Assembly: GCA_036023115.1 (NCBI GenBank)
Contig: JAYKKT010000055.1
Location: forward strand, 11,476,501 to 11,540,500
Length of the DNA stretch: 64,000 bases
From: Brasenia schreberi
Taxonomy: Eukaryota > Streptophyta > Magnoliopsida > Nymphaeales > Cabombaceae
Direction of reading: 5' to 3'
Shown here piece by piece: positions 10,700-25,612 of this stretch; position 1 is the first letter of the stretch, and every line of letters starts with the position of its first letter. The notes below the pieces were generated by a model that was not told the origin of the DNA, made no database searches, and saw only the letters and a list, made by a program, of their open reading frames with translations. The position numbers were made by a program, and so were the translations under genes.

Positions 10700-11465
10700 A
10701 TGCTTGGATGGTTACTCGTCATAACGAAAAGCCCAAGATAATAATAACAAAGGGCTTTCTTATAAGGATACCACTCGCTCTAACACTTGAAAGTATAGAG
10801 TATGTCCTAAAAGAAACTATGTATCCACCACCACCAGAAGCAAGAGAGAAATAAATAGAAATGTATAAAACATTTCTTAAAGGCGACACAATAGCAAGAA
10901 TCATCATGTTGACGTATATGAAGGATGACTTGATTAGGGTCTTTAAGAAATTCGAGACCGTGAAAGAGCTATGCGATTCTATAACAGCCAAATACGATAT
11001 AACTACCAAGCTGCATGTCCAGTTGCTATTACAAAAATATAATTCCTTCAAAATAAAAAAAGGGGATAATGTAGTAGAACATGTAAATCATATGTTGGTA
11101 ATGGCTAGAGACCTAGTTGTGGCAAAATCAATCATCTCAGAACCGATGTAGATATCCATAATATTGAACAATCTTCCCCATCATGAAACATGGTCACCAC
11201 TGTTGTTAGACTAGGACCATAAATCAACCTTTCTAAATTGCCCCTGAAACTAGTAATTGAGTAAGAACATATGAGTAAAAACAAAAAGGATAAATTACTA
11301 GTAGTAGAAGATGAGATAGGGTCTAACTCCAAATCCAACCAAAGAAGAAATAAACCAAACAAAAAGTTTGACAAAATAAACAAAAAGGGCGGTCAATCTT
11401 TAAGAAAACATAAGAAACCGCTTCTCGAGTTAAGTGTTTTAGCTGTGAAAAGATGAGACACTAGA
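10700..11465 (+). pseudogene. Copia B gag with zinc knuckle
   Basis: This UBN2-type gag begins near 10,700 (FDAWMVTRHNEKPK) and continues through FKKFETVKELCDSITAKYD to VEHVNHMLVMARDLVVAKS. Stops break it near 10,852 and after 11,151. The knuckle CFSCEKMRH, stop, KRNC keeps the CX2CX4HX4C spacing but has an in-frame stop right after the His. Gag normally packages the element RNA. Confidence 0.75.
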
Positions 11466-11639
11466 AGAGGAATTGCCACAACAGGAAGAGTAGAAGAAAC
11501 AACCCACAATACAGACAATTAGAGAAGCATGAAATAATCTACGTGATATCGGAATGTCTTTACATGGACCGCTAGATGACTAGTTGGTAGATTGACTCTA
11601 CAGCGACTAAGCATGTATTGATTGTTTCATTCTGGGTAA

Positions 11640-12399
11640 TGGGTGAATGTAAGTCTGCTATTATACCCATTGCAAAAGGGGTCAAACTAAGTAAGGTTGA
11701 TTGTTCCAGTGAAGGAGACGATAAGCCTAACGTTCCTTATGCACAAGCTCTAGGTTGCTTGATGTATGCTATGTTGTGTACAAGACCTGATATCAGCTTT
11801 GTTGTTGGTCTTCTGAGTAGATATCAAAGTAATCCTAGATGACAACATTGGATAATTATAAAAAGGTTTTTAAGATATCTGAAAGGAACAAAAGATTTGA
11901 AAATGTATTTTCAAGCAGATGAACTGAAAGTGTAGGATACTCAGACGTCGCCTTTGTTGGGAGCAAAAATGACAACAAATCAACCTCGGGACAAATATTC
12001 TTATTTGGTGGTGTTGTTGTTTCTTCGGCATATAAGAAACAAGATTGTGTAGCATTGCATACATAGGAAGCTGAGTATGTAGCATGATATATAGTTGCAA
12101 TGAGTACAGTCTAGATAAGCCGCTTCATACGAGATTTGAAGCTGGAGATAGCTGACAAGACAGTTGTCATTTATTGTGACAACAATACAACAATTACTCT
12201 TATCAAGAGTGGAGCCGACAGCTCCAAGAGCAAGCATATAATAGTTAAATACCACCATGTTCATGATATGGTTATGAGAAAGGAAATATCCATCTCATAC
12301 ATGCCAACTCATGAGATGTTGGCAAACTCCTTGACTAAAGGCATAATAATGGATCTTTTCTCAAAACATATTACAAATATGGGTTTGAGATATGTTTGA
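11640..12399 (+). pseudogene. Copia B RT C-terminus and RNase H
   Basis: The frame starts within the RT thumb region (MGECKSAIIPIAKGVKLSK), passes PNVPYAQALGCLMYAMLCTR and continues through broken RNase H frames to VIYCDNNTTITLIKSG, SKSKHIIVKYHHVHDM and a terminal NMGLRYV. RNase H degrades RNA in the RNA-DNA hybrid during replication. Several stops (for example near 11,842 and 12,065) rule out function. Confidence 0.75.
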
Positions 12400-12521
12400 T
12401 TGTTGTGTAGGTAAAAAACCGTACAATGGGTGGTGATTGTAATAGCAATCATAAAATGACATTACTATAAAAACCCCGTAAAAGTTGGAGGAAAACTTTG
12501 CTCAAATGACAAAGTGGGAGA

Positions 12522-12886
12522 TGTAAGGAAATATGACCATTCTCAGCAACCCCAACATAGAAACGGCTGGACTGGCCATCCAACTGTTATTTGTGAAAAG
12601 GATGCGAGAAAGAATAGTTGTAACGACCATCAAAAGCCGAAACCACTAGATGGTTTTCAAACTTATCCGTAACCGTCTGGATAAGGGGCTCCAGTATAAG
12701 AAAGCCTAGTGAAAAATCCGGGAGGAAGAAGGAGCAGGTGCTGAGCAGCGCACGAAAACAACATACCAAGAAACATCGAAAAACACAAAGCCTTCCTCCC
12801 AAGCAAACCCTATTGTGAGGAAACCTGAAACAGATACCTGTTACATACCTATTTTCGTTGCTACTCTGTACCTGAGCAAGAAGAAC
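12522..12886 (+). repeat. Copia B 3' LTR, about 365 bp
   Basis: It is preceded by the polypurine tract AAAGTGGGAG and starts TGTAAGGAAATATGACCATTCTC, parallel to the Copia C LTR start TGTGAAGCCGAGAAATGGCC followed by ATTCTC. The end is set at GAAGAACA (12,886) because the length then agrees with the C LTRs (357 and 370 bp). That boundary is approximate. Confidence 0.65.
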
Positions 12887-14167
12887 AAGGGACACCAGGT
12901 CGTCGACGGCAAGCTAGAACCATAAGAGAGTCGACGAACTTCTCACGTTTCTTTGGATAAGAGGTGATAGTCCTCTATGGTCACATTTATGGGTTTTCAG
13001 GTGAGGTCATAGGGTTATAAACCTTGGACATATTGTTTTACTTGCAATAGGTTGGGTGTGTAGGGACACACACATGCTCATATGCGAACAACCCTAAGTT
13101 TCAAAGCCTTTGTCGGAGGAATATGCTATCTATTCTCCTCCGCATGTATATACATGGATACATACATACATACATACATATACATACATGCATTGTTACA
13201 TAGATATACACATACATACATAGCATCACTAGAAAAACTGGATTTGAGGATGGTCAAGTCCCATATGATACAATTTTTGTTGTCTCATTTTCACCATTCA
13301 TATTGCTACATGCGAACTCCATATCCAATAATCGTGGATGGAAATATTTGGAGCTGCCAAGCAAGATGAGCTACTTATTGTTTGTCTTAGCTCAATTTGC
13401 AGAGGGCCAGCTTGTCCCAACTTCTACGGGATTGTCTCTCTCTCTCTCTCTCTCTCTCCACACACACACGTTGCCACACACACATATGTGTGTGTGTATG
13501 CACGTAGGTGTGAGTGAACTTTAAAATTATCAAAGATTGCATTAGAAAGATTGTTTTAAGTTAAATTTCTTCACTGAAAATTAAATAGAAACCTAAGCTT
13601 CTTAACTTTAAGAAGTTGATTCATACTCATCATTAGCTCCTCATCTTGTCTCTGCTGTGTTCAGCTTATCTGAAACAAGCACTCGAGCTGAGAGACGACC
13701 CATTGCTATTCACACTACCCTAAGATATTTTCCCACTCAAAATTAAGAAAATTTTAGAAAAGGTAAAGCCCTAGATTATAACCATGAACATGGGCAAAAA
13801 CCCTAATGAAAACAATTTTTCTACATCCAACGCTGATGGCTATTGATCCTAATTGTGAAGGTTGTGGGCGGTGGTGGTGATTAGAAATTGATAGTGCTCA
13901 TGGCAGCATTTTGATGGTGGTGGAGGATACGGGTGGCAATTGCTGATCGGACTTGAGCCCAAGCCACAATAGTCCGAGATCACCTTAATATGTATATTTT
14001 CATAAAGGGTATCGCTAAGTCTCTCATACATAGACTAAATTGCCTATCAAACATTGCATCTCTAAGTCTCTCCATTCTTATGCTACTTGTCTTCTCTCCA
14101 TTGTTCTTCTCTATTATGGCTCTCCTTATATAAAGACGTATAAAGTGTGCATCTTGTTTGAGATAAA
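12887..14167. other. Microsatellite-rich intergenic DNA
   Basis: It holds (TACA)n tracts at 13,160-13,220, a (TC)n tract at about 13,435-13,458 running into CACACA and TATGTGTGTG, and no recognised gene. The short ORFs are low-complexity translations. Confidence 0.5.
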
Positions 14168-14550
14168 TGTCACACTCTAGCATTGGAATCACCCAACGAC
14201 TCAAAACTCATGACTGATGCTATGTTGCATACAACCTAGCAAGCCTTCACCAAAAATGCAATTGTTTAGTGAAAGCTTAACACTGATGATTGGAAAAGTT
14301 GATTGAAAGTAATAGCAAAGAATCTTGAGAGTAAACAAGAAAACAAAATAATTGTATTGATAGCAAAAAATATTTGTGACCTATGACACATTTATAACTC
14401 AAGTGCGGGACTCTAACTAAGCATAAAAGCAATAGGATGCCTCCTTGTCTAAGGCAACATCCCATCTTATGTACTAGAAGTTGTTAGGTGGTTCGGATGC
14501 AGGGGCCTTGTTGCACAACCATTAATAAGCTTTTTCGTCGAAGGGTCACA
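14168..14550 (-). repeat. Chromovirus 3' LTR, 383 bp
   Basis: As written it starts TGTCACACTC and ends GGTCACA. It shares long blocks with the right LTR, such as TTGTATTGATAGCAAAAA and ATGTACTAGAAGTT. On the element strand it is preceded by GGCAGAGGAGAA, a good polypurine tract (14,551-14,562). Confidence 0.8.
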
Positions 14551-14639
14551 TTCTCCTCTGCCTAAACCATTGATGTCCACAACAACTCAACAAGTATATG
14601 ATACTCTCGTATCTATTTTGACAACTGGCGTATGGTGAG

Positions 14640-15840
14640 CTTCTTCTCCTAGCTTGCGTATACTTCATCGTATTCTCTCCACTTGACTAGATAGTGAAGG
14701 ATGCATCCTTTGTTATCTTCCATATAGTCGAAGATGTGTTCTACTTACTTAGTTCTCAAAGTCCTTAGTGGTGCAAGTACCCTCACTAGTTAGTTGGGGT
14801 TTGCATCTTCCATATTAGCATGATAAGCCTTTAGGTTACATGAAAGACAGGATGCATACGGATGTGGTATGGAATATCCAGTCGGTATGTCCAGTTTCTC
14901 ACCCTTTTGGTTATAGTATAGAGACTGTCGTACTTACGGGGCGTAATACCCATGAAAGATTTGCATTTGCTTTGGGTACAATTTCGTAATGACTTGGTCA
15001 CCAACACTAAATTCGACAACACACCTCTTTATATTCACCCACTTCTTCATACCTTTCGTTGCCTTCACAAGAAGAACATAGGCAATATCATGTCGCTCTT
15101 ATAGATCGACGCAGAAGGTGTGTGAAATGGGGGTCTTGTCTTCATAATGTGTTGCGAAAGTGTGCGATGCTTTGTGGGTGTTGTCTCGTAGCCATCTCAA
15201 AGGGGCTTTCCCAGTTGACTTGCTATGATATAGATTGTATGAGAATTGAGCGATAACAAGCCATTCTGTTAAGTCCTTTGGTTGGATCTCCTATAGTGCC
15301 TTAGATAATCCTCAAGCAAGGCATTAATTTGTTTCATCTAACCATCTGTTTGGGGATTATAGTTAATAGAGAAAAATAATTCTAAACTAAATAAATAAAA
15401 GATTTCTTGTCAGAAATTGTTGATAAAGCATGCATCATTGTCATTGATAATATTGACCAATAGTCTCCAACACTTGACTATATTTTTGATGAAGAGTTTT
15501 GCGGTCTTCTTAGTTGTGCAGTCGAGTTGCCACAAACACTCCGTACTTAAATAATTTATCCATCGCCATGAAGATAAATTGACATGCATTGGACTTCAAA
15601 AGATTCAAAATAAAGTCCATTGATACACCTTCCCACGATCACTTAAGCATCAACAAAGGCTCCAATAAACCTCTCGATGTTGGTTATCAACCTTGTCCTG
15701 CTGACAAATCAAATAAGTTTGTACATAAATCTCTATGCCAAATCATATTTGAGGCCAATAATAAGCTTGCTCCACCAAAACAAGCATGCACTCCATTCCA
15801 GGATATCCTATCTACGGGGAATCATGGCATTCTTGTAAAA
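14640..15840 (-). pseudogene. Chromovirus integrase and chromodomain
   Basis: Minus-strand fragments in order include the integrase zinc region (YVQTYLICQQDKVDNQ, near 15,720), the core (AMDKLFKYGVFVATRL near 15,560), the C-terminus (YRLDIPYHIRMHPVFHVT, 14,831-14,900) and a chromodomain (HYLVKWREYDEVYAS then a stop, 14,648-14,738). In chromoviruses the chromodomain steers integration to marked chromatin. Here the stop falls just where the conserved TWE would follow. All parts are in disagreeing frames. Confidence 0.75.
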
Positions 15841-15849
15841 TGTCCCTTC

Positions 15850-17250
15850 TCAAATTATCTTTATCAGGTATGTAGATACTCCACCTTTAGTCAGTAATAA
15901 TATATCTTGTTTATAGAAGCTTCTGGTTTTACCCTCATCAACTAGTGCTTGCAATTGCCTTATCATATCGTCGTTCTCCAAGCCAACGCGGATGCGGTCA
16001 AGAAGATTGCTCCAAATTTGATAAGTGTTTTTACTAGTATCTGCTTGAAGTATAGCAAGAAAGTTCAACTTTTGACTTAACGCGTCAGTGATGAAATTCA
16101 ACTTTCATAACTTATACTCTATAGTGATGTTGAATTTAGCTAGAAATTGTTGTCACCTCATCTGCTTAGCGATTATGCACTTTTGAGTATGAAAATAACT
16201 TGTGGCAATGTTTCTATCTTTACAAAAAGCAATGTTCCCAGGAGGTAGTGGAGCTAGAGGCAAAGACAATGCACTACAACCATCATTTCCTTATCATGCA
16301 CTGGTTTCCTTCACTTTTTGTCTTTTAGCTTGTGTTTTTCAAGGGCAATGGGGCACTATTCCTACATAAGCACTTCACTCAGGACATAAACCAAGGCATC
16401 TATCTATACATCAAAGGGCTTTATATGATGAGGCAACCTTAGAACTAACTCTCGTGTGACAACCATTTTTAATTGATTAAATGTATGTTCATAGTTCTCA
16501 TTCCAATCCCAACATTGGCTCTTCTTTTGCAGGGTCATGAGAGGTGATGTTCTAGCAGTATACCCTCGACAAAACATTTGTAGTAGTTTGCCAATCTGAG
16601 GAACAATCTAATCTCTATCGGATTCATTGGAGCTTCTCACTCTTCAATTGCCTTAATTTTTTGCATCCATCTGGAGTTTCTCATTGCCAATAACATGCCC
16701 TACAAAATCAATCTTCAGTTTGTCAAATAAACATTTCTCTAACTTGATGTATAAGTCTTATCACACATAACCTTGAATATCGTTCGTAAGTGGTGAATAT
16801 GTTGTAGCATAGAGGCATTATACACCACGATGTCATCTAGATAGACCACCACAAGGTTATCCAAGAATGGGTAAAAGATTTTATTCAAAAAGATTGAGAA
16901 GATCGTAGGGGTATTTGTCAAGCCAAATGGCATGACTAGAAACTCGTATGCACCATACCGCATGATGCATATCGTCTTTTAATCATCCGATCTACAATGT
17001 GCACTTACCAATAGCCTGATCAAAGATCTAACCTGGAAAACACTTGCGCCTGTCACAATTGATCAAACAACTTTGTTATAAGAGGTAGGAGATACATGTT
17101 CTTAATCGTCCCTTTGTTAAGGGCTCAATAGTATATGCAAAGTCTCTTCAATCTGTAATATTTAGATTGAAATAATATCGGTGTGCCGAAAAGAGCTTTG
17201 AAGGGTCAAATGATCCTTGAATCCAACATTTTATCCAATTGTCACCAAAG
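15850..17250 (-). pseudogene. Chromovirus RNase H and C-terminal reverse transcriptase
   Basis: RNase H ends with NFITDALSQKLNFL (16,050-16,101). RT shows ALNKGTIKNMYLLPLITKLF near 17,100, then RYGAYEFLVMPFGLTNTPT and the catalytic YLDDIVVY near 16,830-16,855. The YLDD pair of aspartates is intact, but stops occur before and after. At about 17,250 the RT homology stops and resumes only near 18,080. Confidence 0.75.
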
Positions 17251-17254
17251 TTTG

Positions 17255-18005
17255 ATATTTCTTTAAACTATATCCAAAATTTGGATTTTTTTTGTGTGCA
17301 TATTATATATAAAGAGAGAAATTTGAATATAAAATTTGATTGTATCATTGTGCATTAAATATGAATACAAAAATTATAATGATAAAAATTACTTTTTAGA
17401 TTCAAATCTTCCATGTTGATCGCATCAACTTGATAAATCAAACTAACTCGAACTACGAGCATATGAGTTTGTTTACCTGCCATAATCACGTATGAGTAGG
17501 TCAGTTACAAAGTTTGGCTGTATAAAAAAATTGTTCCTTCAAGCTCCACAATAATGAACTTTGGAGAGAAGCAAGAATTGTAAACCAAGCCAAAACCCAA
17601 CATTAGGTGGGGTCAGCTATATGAATTTTTAGTCATGATCATGCTCAATCCCCTCCAATATCATTCCTCAAGCAATCATGACCATCTCTGTGAATTATTC
17701 AAACCTATCTTCTCATACAAAGATAACCATCAATCAAATGGAAGAAATCAAGTTGGATTCCCCACCTTTCTCCTTATAAGTCAATTCTTTGATCCCACAC
17801 TTCTCACCATATTAGTAGGCTTTTCTTCATGAAAGTGATAGGCCATGCTCACTGTTCTATGCTTCCAAATTTTAGCCATCGAAGATATCTGTAGTTTCAC
17901 ATTCAAATGTAGTTCAGTCTCAATAGGTTAAATGTTTTTTACTAAAAAATCATTCAATCTAAAAGAAATCTTGCTTGTTTCTTTCAACTTGTAATGAAAT
18001 TATAT
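17255..18005. mobile_element. Unidentified insertion splitting chromovirus RT
   Basis: RT residues ending GAKPPAMVLYFMVPLE (18,076-18,140) and those resuming with QLDKMLDSRII (about 17,220-17,255) should be adjacent. The roughly 0.8 kb between them has no Gypsy homology. It includes AACATTAGGTGGGGTCAGCTATATGAA near 17,605, which resembles the 3' ends of the RTE LINEs elsewhere in the window. The ends and any target duplication are not resolved. Confidence 0.4.
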
Positions 18006-18009
18006 AGTA

Positions 18010-19800
18010 TTTAGCTACAATAATTTCCTCAAGAACTCCTCCCACTGGTACATCTAACACTTGAGCATAAGTTGTTCATTCTAAAGGGACCATAAAATAC
18101 AAAACCATAGCGGGTGGTTTTGCACCAGACACCAACTCTATCTGATAATCTATCTCCCAATGATGAGGTAGTTTTCTTGGGAGTTTGTTGGGCATGACAT
18201 CTATGAACTCTTGCAGTATAACATTAATCTTAGGGGACACCAACTCATTAAGCATCTCCTGTTCTATTTCCCACAAAGACACCAAGAACATTTCTTCTCC
18301 CTATTTTAAGCCATTCTTCAATTGTATGACTGAGCACACTCACACCTGTTCATCTCCGACAAACTTGAATTGATGACACAAGGGTCAGACTATCTATAAT
18401 AGTCATTGCATTGTAGTGGGGTTGAAGCTTCCAATTACTTTCACAGGTAAATTCCAGTCCAAGAATGACTTTGTAATCATCCATAGTACTCACGGTGAAA
18501 TTGGTGAGACCTACACAATTTCTTAGCTTGATCGGCATGTTGATTGCTTCACCCTCAATGGACTTAGCTTCTGAATTCATTGCTTTCATCCGACAATCCC
18601 TTAGCACTACTCGCAACCCCAAACGTCTTGTCTCTTAAGGCTGTATGAAATTGTTTTAAGTGTCATAGTCCTCTAGAGTCATAACAACTTTTCCGTACAG
18701 TGTCATGTATAGATACATTGATCCCTTGCGCATCATGGATGAGGATGTTAGACCATTGAACCAATAACTTTCAATAGTCTAAACTCCCATTCGCGATTCT
18801 CTCACTAGGGACTTCGTTCATTATACAATGTTGTTAGTGCACACAAAGTCATCCTTCTTGTGTTGACTCTCGACAAAATAGTGAGGTCCACCACAATACT
18901 AACATTCTTTCTTTAAGGAACCTTTTTTTTTATCCCCTTTCTTGTGCTTGCCGTTCTTACCTTTGTCTTTACGATTGTCCACGACTAGTCTAATCTATCA
19001 CCCTATTTGCCTCGACGATCTTCTAACTTATCCTCCTTTTTCTTGTCATGGTCCTTTTTGTTAGAGAATTTCTTGCCATTATATCTTCGATGGTTATCAG
19101 TAAGCTGTTTTGCTACTGTGATAACTTTTGAGATAGTCTTCCGGTTCACACAGTTCAACTCTTGTTTTGTCCAAGGTTTTAACATATTGAGAAATTTAAA
19201 CAACCTATCTTCCAATATCATTTTCTGGATGCGAACATCAATGTCTAATATTCTTTGATGTAATTATGTATGGGTCCAAAGTATTTGAGTGTATCAAGCT
19301 TTCTTTTTGCAATGACCTCAATGTTATGTGAGAGAAAGTGATCCTAAATACCCCGTTTGAATTCTTCTCAAGTACGAATGTAACACTAGCCCTCTATAAT
19401 GTCATCTAGCATGCGGCGCCACCACAACATGACATTGTTTTCAAGGAACATCGCAACTCTGGCTAGCTTGAGTTCATCATCCTCATAATCGTTAGCTTTG
19501 AAGTATAATTCCATATAACAGATGAAGTTTTTCAGTACCTATACATCAGACCACCAGTAAAGACCTTAGGTTCACAAACCTTGATGCATTGGGGTCGCTT
19601 TGCTCCCCCACCATTCCCTTGGCTACTGCATTAGCCAATTGTCTCTCGACTCCCTCTAGTCGAGTCATCATACGAGCTTGAGAGTCCATCAAAGTTTGCC
19701 TCTCCGAGGGTACTGCAATAATTCTTTCATAAAGTTTTAGCATATGGGTCAACAATGCAGTTTCCGTCTAATAGTTATGCTTTTTCATGCATTTAAAGCA
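18010..19800 (-). pseudogene. Chromovirus gag, protease and N-terminal RT
   Basis: Gag remnants at 19,003-19,221 and 19,546-19,755 include ARMMTRLEGVERQLANAV. A zinc knuckle near 18,870-18,910 reads KEC, stop, YCGGPHYFVE. The protease region is represented by STMDDYKVILGLEF (near 18,440-18,490). RT begins with YQIELVSGAKPPAM (18,110-18,140). Stops separate each block. The order gag-PR-RT confirms the minus-strand reading. Confidence 0.7.
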
Positions 19801-20196
19801 TTCAATTGTGAGCTTGTGATTATTCTCGAAACTTCCATGTGCTCGTTTAAGTCTTGCATGCCGGAATGGATTTCTCTCGTTAACACATCAAAACCTTTTG
19901 CAACACATGCAACAACAACGTCCAAGTGGGCTACCAACTTTTCGAGCGTAGTAAGTCACACGTTAAGGTCACGCAAAATTCTCAACATTGTCTCAATAGG
20001 GTCGACCATTGGTACAACTTTTAACTTTCCCCTTTTATGATGAATGAGATCGCCAACCATCTCAGTGTGAGTGACCATAGTTTGAACGTGGGTAATCGTT
20101 GATAAGGAAGAGTTATCTTTCTACTATCAATACAAGGGTGTGTGTCCTAAACCCACTCATCAATACTCTAGGTTAAACTAACTTCGATACCAAAGT

Positions 20197-20796
20197 TGTC
20201 ACACATCGGTGTTGAAATCATCGAATGACTTCAAACTCGCGATTGACACTAGGTTGTGCATAACTTAACAAGCTTTCAAAAAGAATGCAATAGTTCAACG
20301 AAAGCTTAAGACTGATGATTGAGAGTATTAATTAGGTAATAAAAAGAAAACTTTAGGGTAAATACAATAATAACAACAACAACTAAGCCTTTTCCCATAC
20401 TAGACGGGGTCGGCTACATGGATTTTTTGTTTCTAAGATCCCTATCGTGTGCCATGTTAGCATTTAACTCACAGTAAGCTAGATCATTCTTTATTGTTTC
20501 TTTCCAATACTTTTGTGGTCGTCTTCTACCTCTTTTAATACTTTCCAAATTTAGTCTTTCAAAAGGGTAAATAAAAAAAGCAAAATGATTGTATTGATAG
20601 CAAAAAGTAGGTGGCCCGCGACACGCTAGTAATTCAAATGCGAGACTCTTATTAAGCACAAAAGCAAACAAAAAACAAATGGGGTGCCTCCCTGTTTAAG
20701 ATGCCACCCCATCCTATGTACTAGAAGTTATCTCATGATTTCCACGCAGGAGCTTATTACACAACTATTAGTAAGGTTCACAGTTAAAAGGTCACA
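20197..20796 (-). repeat. Chromovirus 5' LTR, enlarged by a LINE tail insertion
   Basis: It starts TGTCACACATCGG and ends GGTCACA. Removing the 199-bp LINE tail and one 10-bp target copy leaves about 391 bp, matching the 383-bp left LTR. Immediately inside is TTTGGTATCGAAGTTAG on the minus strand, a tRNA-Met-like primer-binding site. Confidence 0.8.
20365..20563 (-). mobile_element. 5'-truncated RTE LINE tail in chromovirus LTR
   Basis: This 199-bp piece matches the 3' ends of the LINEs at 39,755-40,443 and 52,191-53,608 in reverse orientation. The tail is AACAACAACAAC at its left edge. It is flanked by the 10-bp duplication AGGGTAAATA (20,355-20,364 and 20,564-20,573). Target duplication plus a 5' truncation is the usual outcome of target-primed reverse transcription. 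Confidence 0.8.
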
Positions 20797-21311
20797 TTGG
20801 GACCACAAGACTTTCGTTTTTGTCTTAAAAAAGACAAGGGTTTCTTACATTTTTAAAAAAAATTTGAAAATAAAGGAAGAAAGACAGAAAACCTAAGAAT
20901 GCTTCAGACTAAAAAGATAGTATTACGGCGAGAGATAGACAATGAGAGTGACTGAGGTGAGATTATCGGTGAGGTGAGAGGAAAAGACAAGCGAGCGCAG
21001 ATAGAAACCGTGAGAAGTAAAAGGAGAAATAGGTTGTACGCTTAATAATTAAGAGTGTGCATTTAGTAGGAATCTAAACTTGGATTGTATTAGAGAGAGG
21101 GGTGAACACTATCGAGTAGTCCGGTGACATCTCCCCTTTCTGATCCCACCCTCCAAATTGCGGGACAGCCATAATTGGCTTCTTCTTCTACATTAGATGA
21201 TACATGAGTGATGTATCCCGCAGATTCCTATGGATTTTTTATTAAATTCAATAGCTTATAGACCTTATATAAACTATCAAAAGTACAATCAGGACATTGA
21301 TTTCAATTGCA
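20797..21311. other. Spacer, no gene recognised
   Basis: It is a short purine-rich stretch (20,870-21,010) followed by mixed sequence. No conserved frame was seen. Confidence 0.4.
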
Positions 21312-24770
<3,459 letters not shown>

Positions 24771-24776
24771 ATTTCG

Positions 24777-25224
24777 TTAACTGGCCATGGGATGGTTAGA
24801 GATGTACTCGATAGCGAATTCGCAGGAGTCAATCTTATCGGCTTCCTTATCCGGAATCTCGAGCTTGAATTCCTCTTCGAGCGCCATCACGATCTCGACG
24901 TTGTCCAAGCTATCCAGACCTAGATCCTTCTGGAAATGCGACATTGGCGTCACCTGAATCAACGACATGACCGCCATTATGGTTAGGGTTAGGGCTTTCC
25001 CACTCAACTTTTCTTCTGAATTAAGGTCATGGTTAGGGTTTTACCTTGGATGGATCTAGCTTGGGGAAGGATTTGACGACGTCGAGCACGCGGTCGATGA
25101 CCTCTTTCTTGTCGAGGTGATCGTCGCCGTGAGACAAACGGATCGCTGAGAGGCGCCATGCCCGCCGGTTTACGGCCGCGATCGGAATTCGAAGGTGCCG
25201 GAGAAGCGCCGCCCTCGCTGCCAT
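24777..25224 (-). CDS. mtACP: Mitochondrial acyl carrier protein, two exons
   Basis: Exons are 25,224-25,045 and 24,953-24,777, giving 118 residues. The 91-bp intron starts GTAAAACC and ends GATTCAG (phase 0, between Lys60 and Val61). Residues 1 to about 32 are rich in Arg and Ala with almost no acid, as in a mitochondrial presequence. Mature ACP follows: [17 protein letters not shown], then [20 protein letters not shown], where Ser75 in the DSL motif takes the 4'-phosphopantetheine arm. The end, [18 protein letters not shown], agrees with plant mtACP1-type proteins. It carries growing acyl chains in mitochondrial fatty-acid synthesis (lipoate supply) and is also a subunit partner of respiratory complex I. 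The start is the first ATG after a GA-rich leader. The gene looks intact. Confidence 0.93.
24954..25044 (-). other. Intron of mtACP
   Basis: This 91-bp intron has GT and AG ends on the minus strand. Reading through it brings in an unrelated peptide starting [11 protein letters not shown], whereas splicing restores the continuous ACP sequence across Lys60-Val61. Confidence 0.9.
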
Positions 25225-25474
25225 CTCTCTATCTCTCTCTCCGACTCTTGCGAGTTTTCTTTCACAATAGTTTCTGATATGACCCCATCATTCTCAATAT
25301 TTACAATTAGATTGATTGACAATATGTATGATTCTCAACAGGTTAACGGGATTGGTTGCGGATGTAAATGAACACTTATATCGAGCTCGTTCGCGTTCCT
25401 TTTATACGAGTTGAACGTGAGCGTTAAGCCAAAGCTCGTCCATTGAAGTCTCTTATATTTTATGTTTTCTCTTT

Positions 25475-25592
25475 CTTATAGGCAAAATGGGGTTAGAAGA
25501 CTCCCATCTGATGGATGAACAGGAGGGTATTGAACTCCTGACGTTTTCTAAGAGAGTGCAAACCCCTACCCAGTGAGCTACGACACTATGGG
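25475..25592 (-). mobile_element. tRNA-derived SINE copy 1
   Basis: The minus strand carries a pol III A box, TAGCTCACTGGG (within 25,566-25,581), and a B box, GGAGTTCAATACCC (25,525-25,538), about 30 bp apart, as in tRNA-derived SINEs. It does not fold as a complete tRNA gene. Confidence 0.55.
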
Positions 25593-25612
25593 TCTTATGT
25601 ACTTTTTTTTTC

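Larger units (their letters stand above)
10695..12886 (+). mobile_element. Copia element B, internally deleted (gag, end of RT, RNase H, 3' LTR)
   Basis: The plus-strand order is gag from about 10,700, zinc knuckle (11,424-11,465), the first residues of protease, then a jump near 11,600-11,640 straight into the C-terminal part of reverse transcriptase, RNase H, a polypurine tract and a 3' LTR. Integrase and most of RT are absent. No 5' LTR is visible. It belongs to the same family as Copia A and C: compare LCTRPDISFVVGLLSRYQSN here with LCTRPNISFVVGLMSKYQSN in C. Confidence 0.8.
14168..20796 (-). mobile_element. Ty3/Gypsy chromovirus with both LTRs
   Basis: The 5' LTR lies at the right (20,197-20,796), followed on the minus strand by primer-binding site, gag, protease, RT, RNase H, integrase, chromodomain, polypurine tract and the 3' LTR (14,168-14,550). 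The chromodomain and the IHPVFHVS-like integrase end identify a chromovirus. Coding regions carry many stops, and an unrelated segment interrupts RT. The 5-bp sequences outside the LTRs do not match, so the target duplication has decayed or the ends recombined. Confidence 0.85.

Noticed and set aside
13135..13510. CRISPR-like or satellite array at 13.1-13.5 kb
   Set aside because: The repeats are simple TACA, CT and CA microsatellites without spacers.
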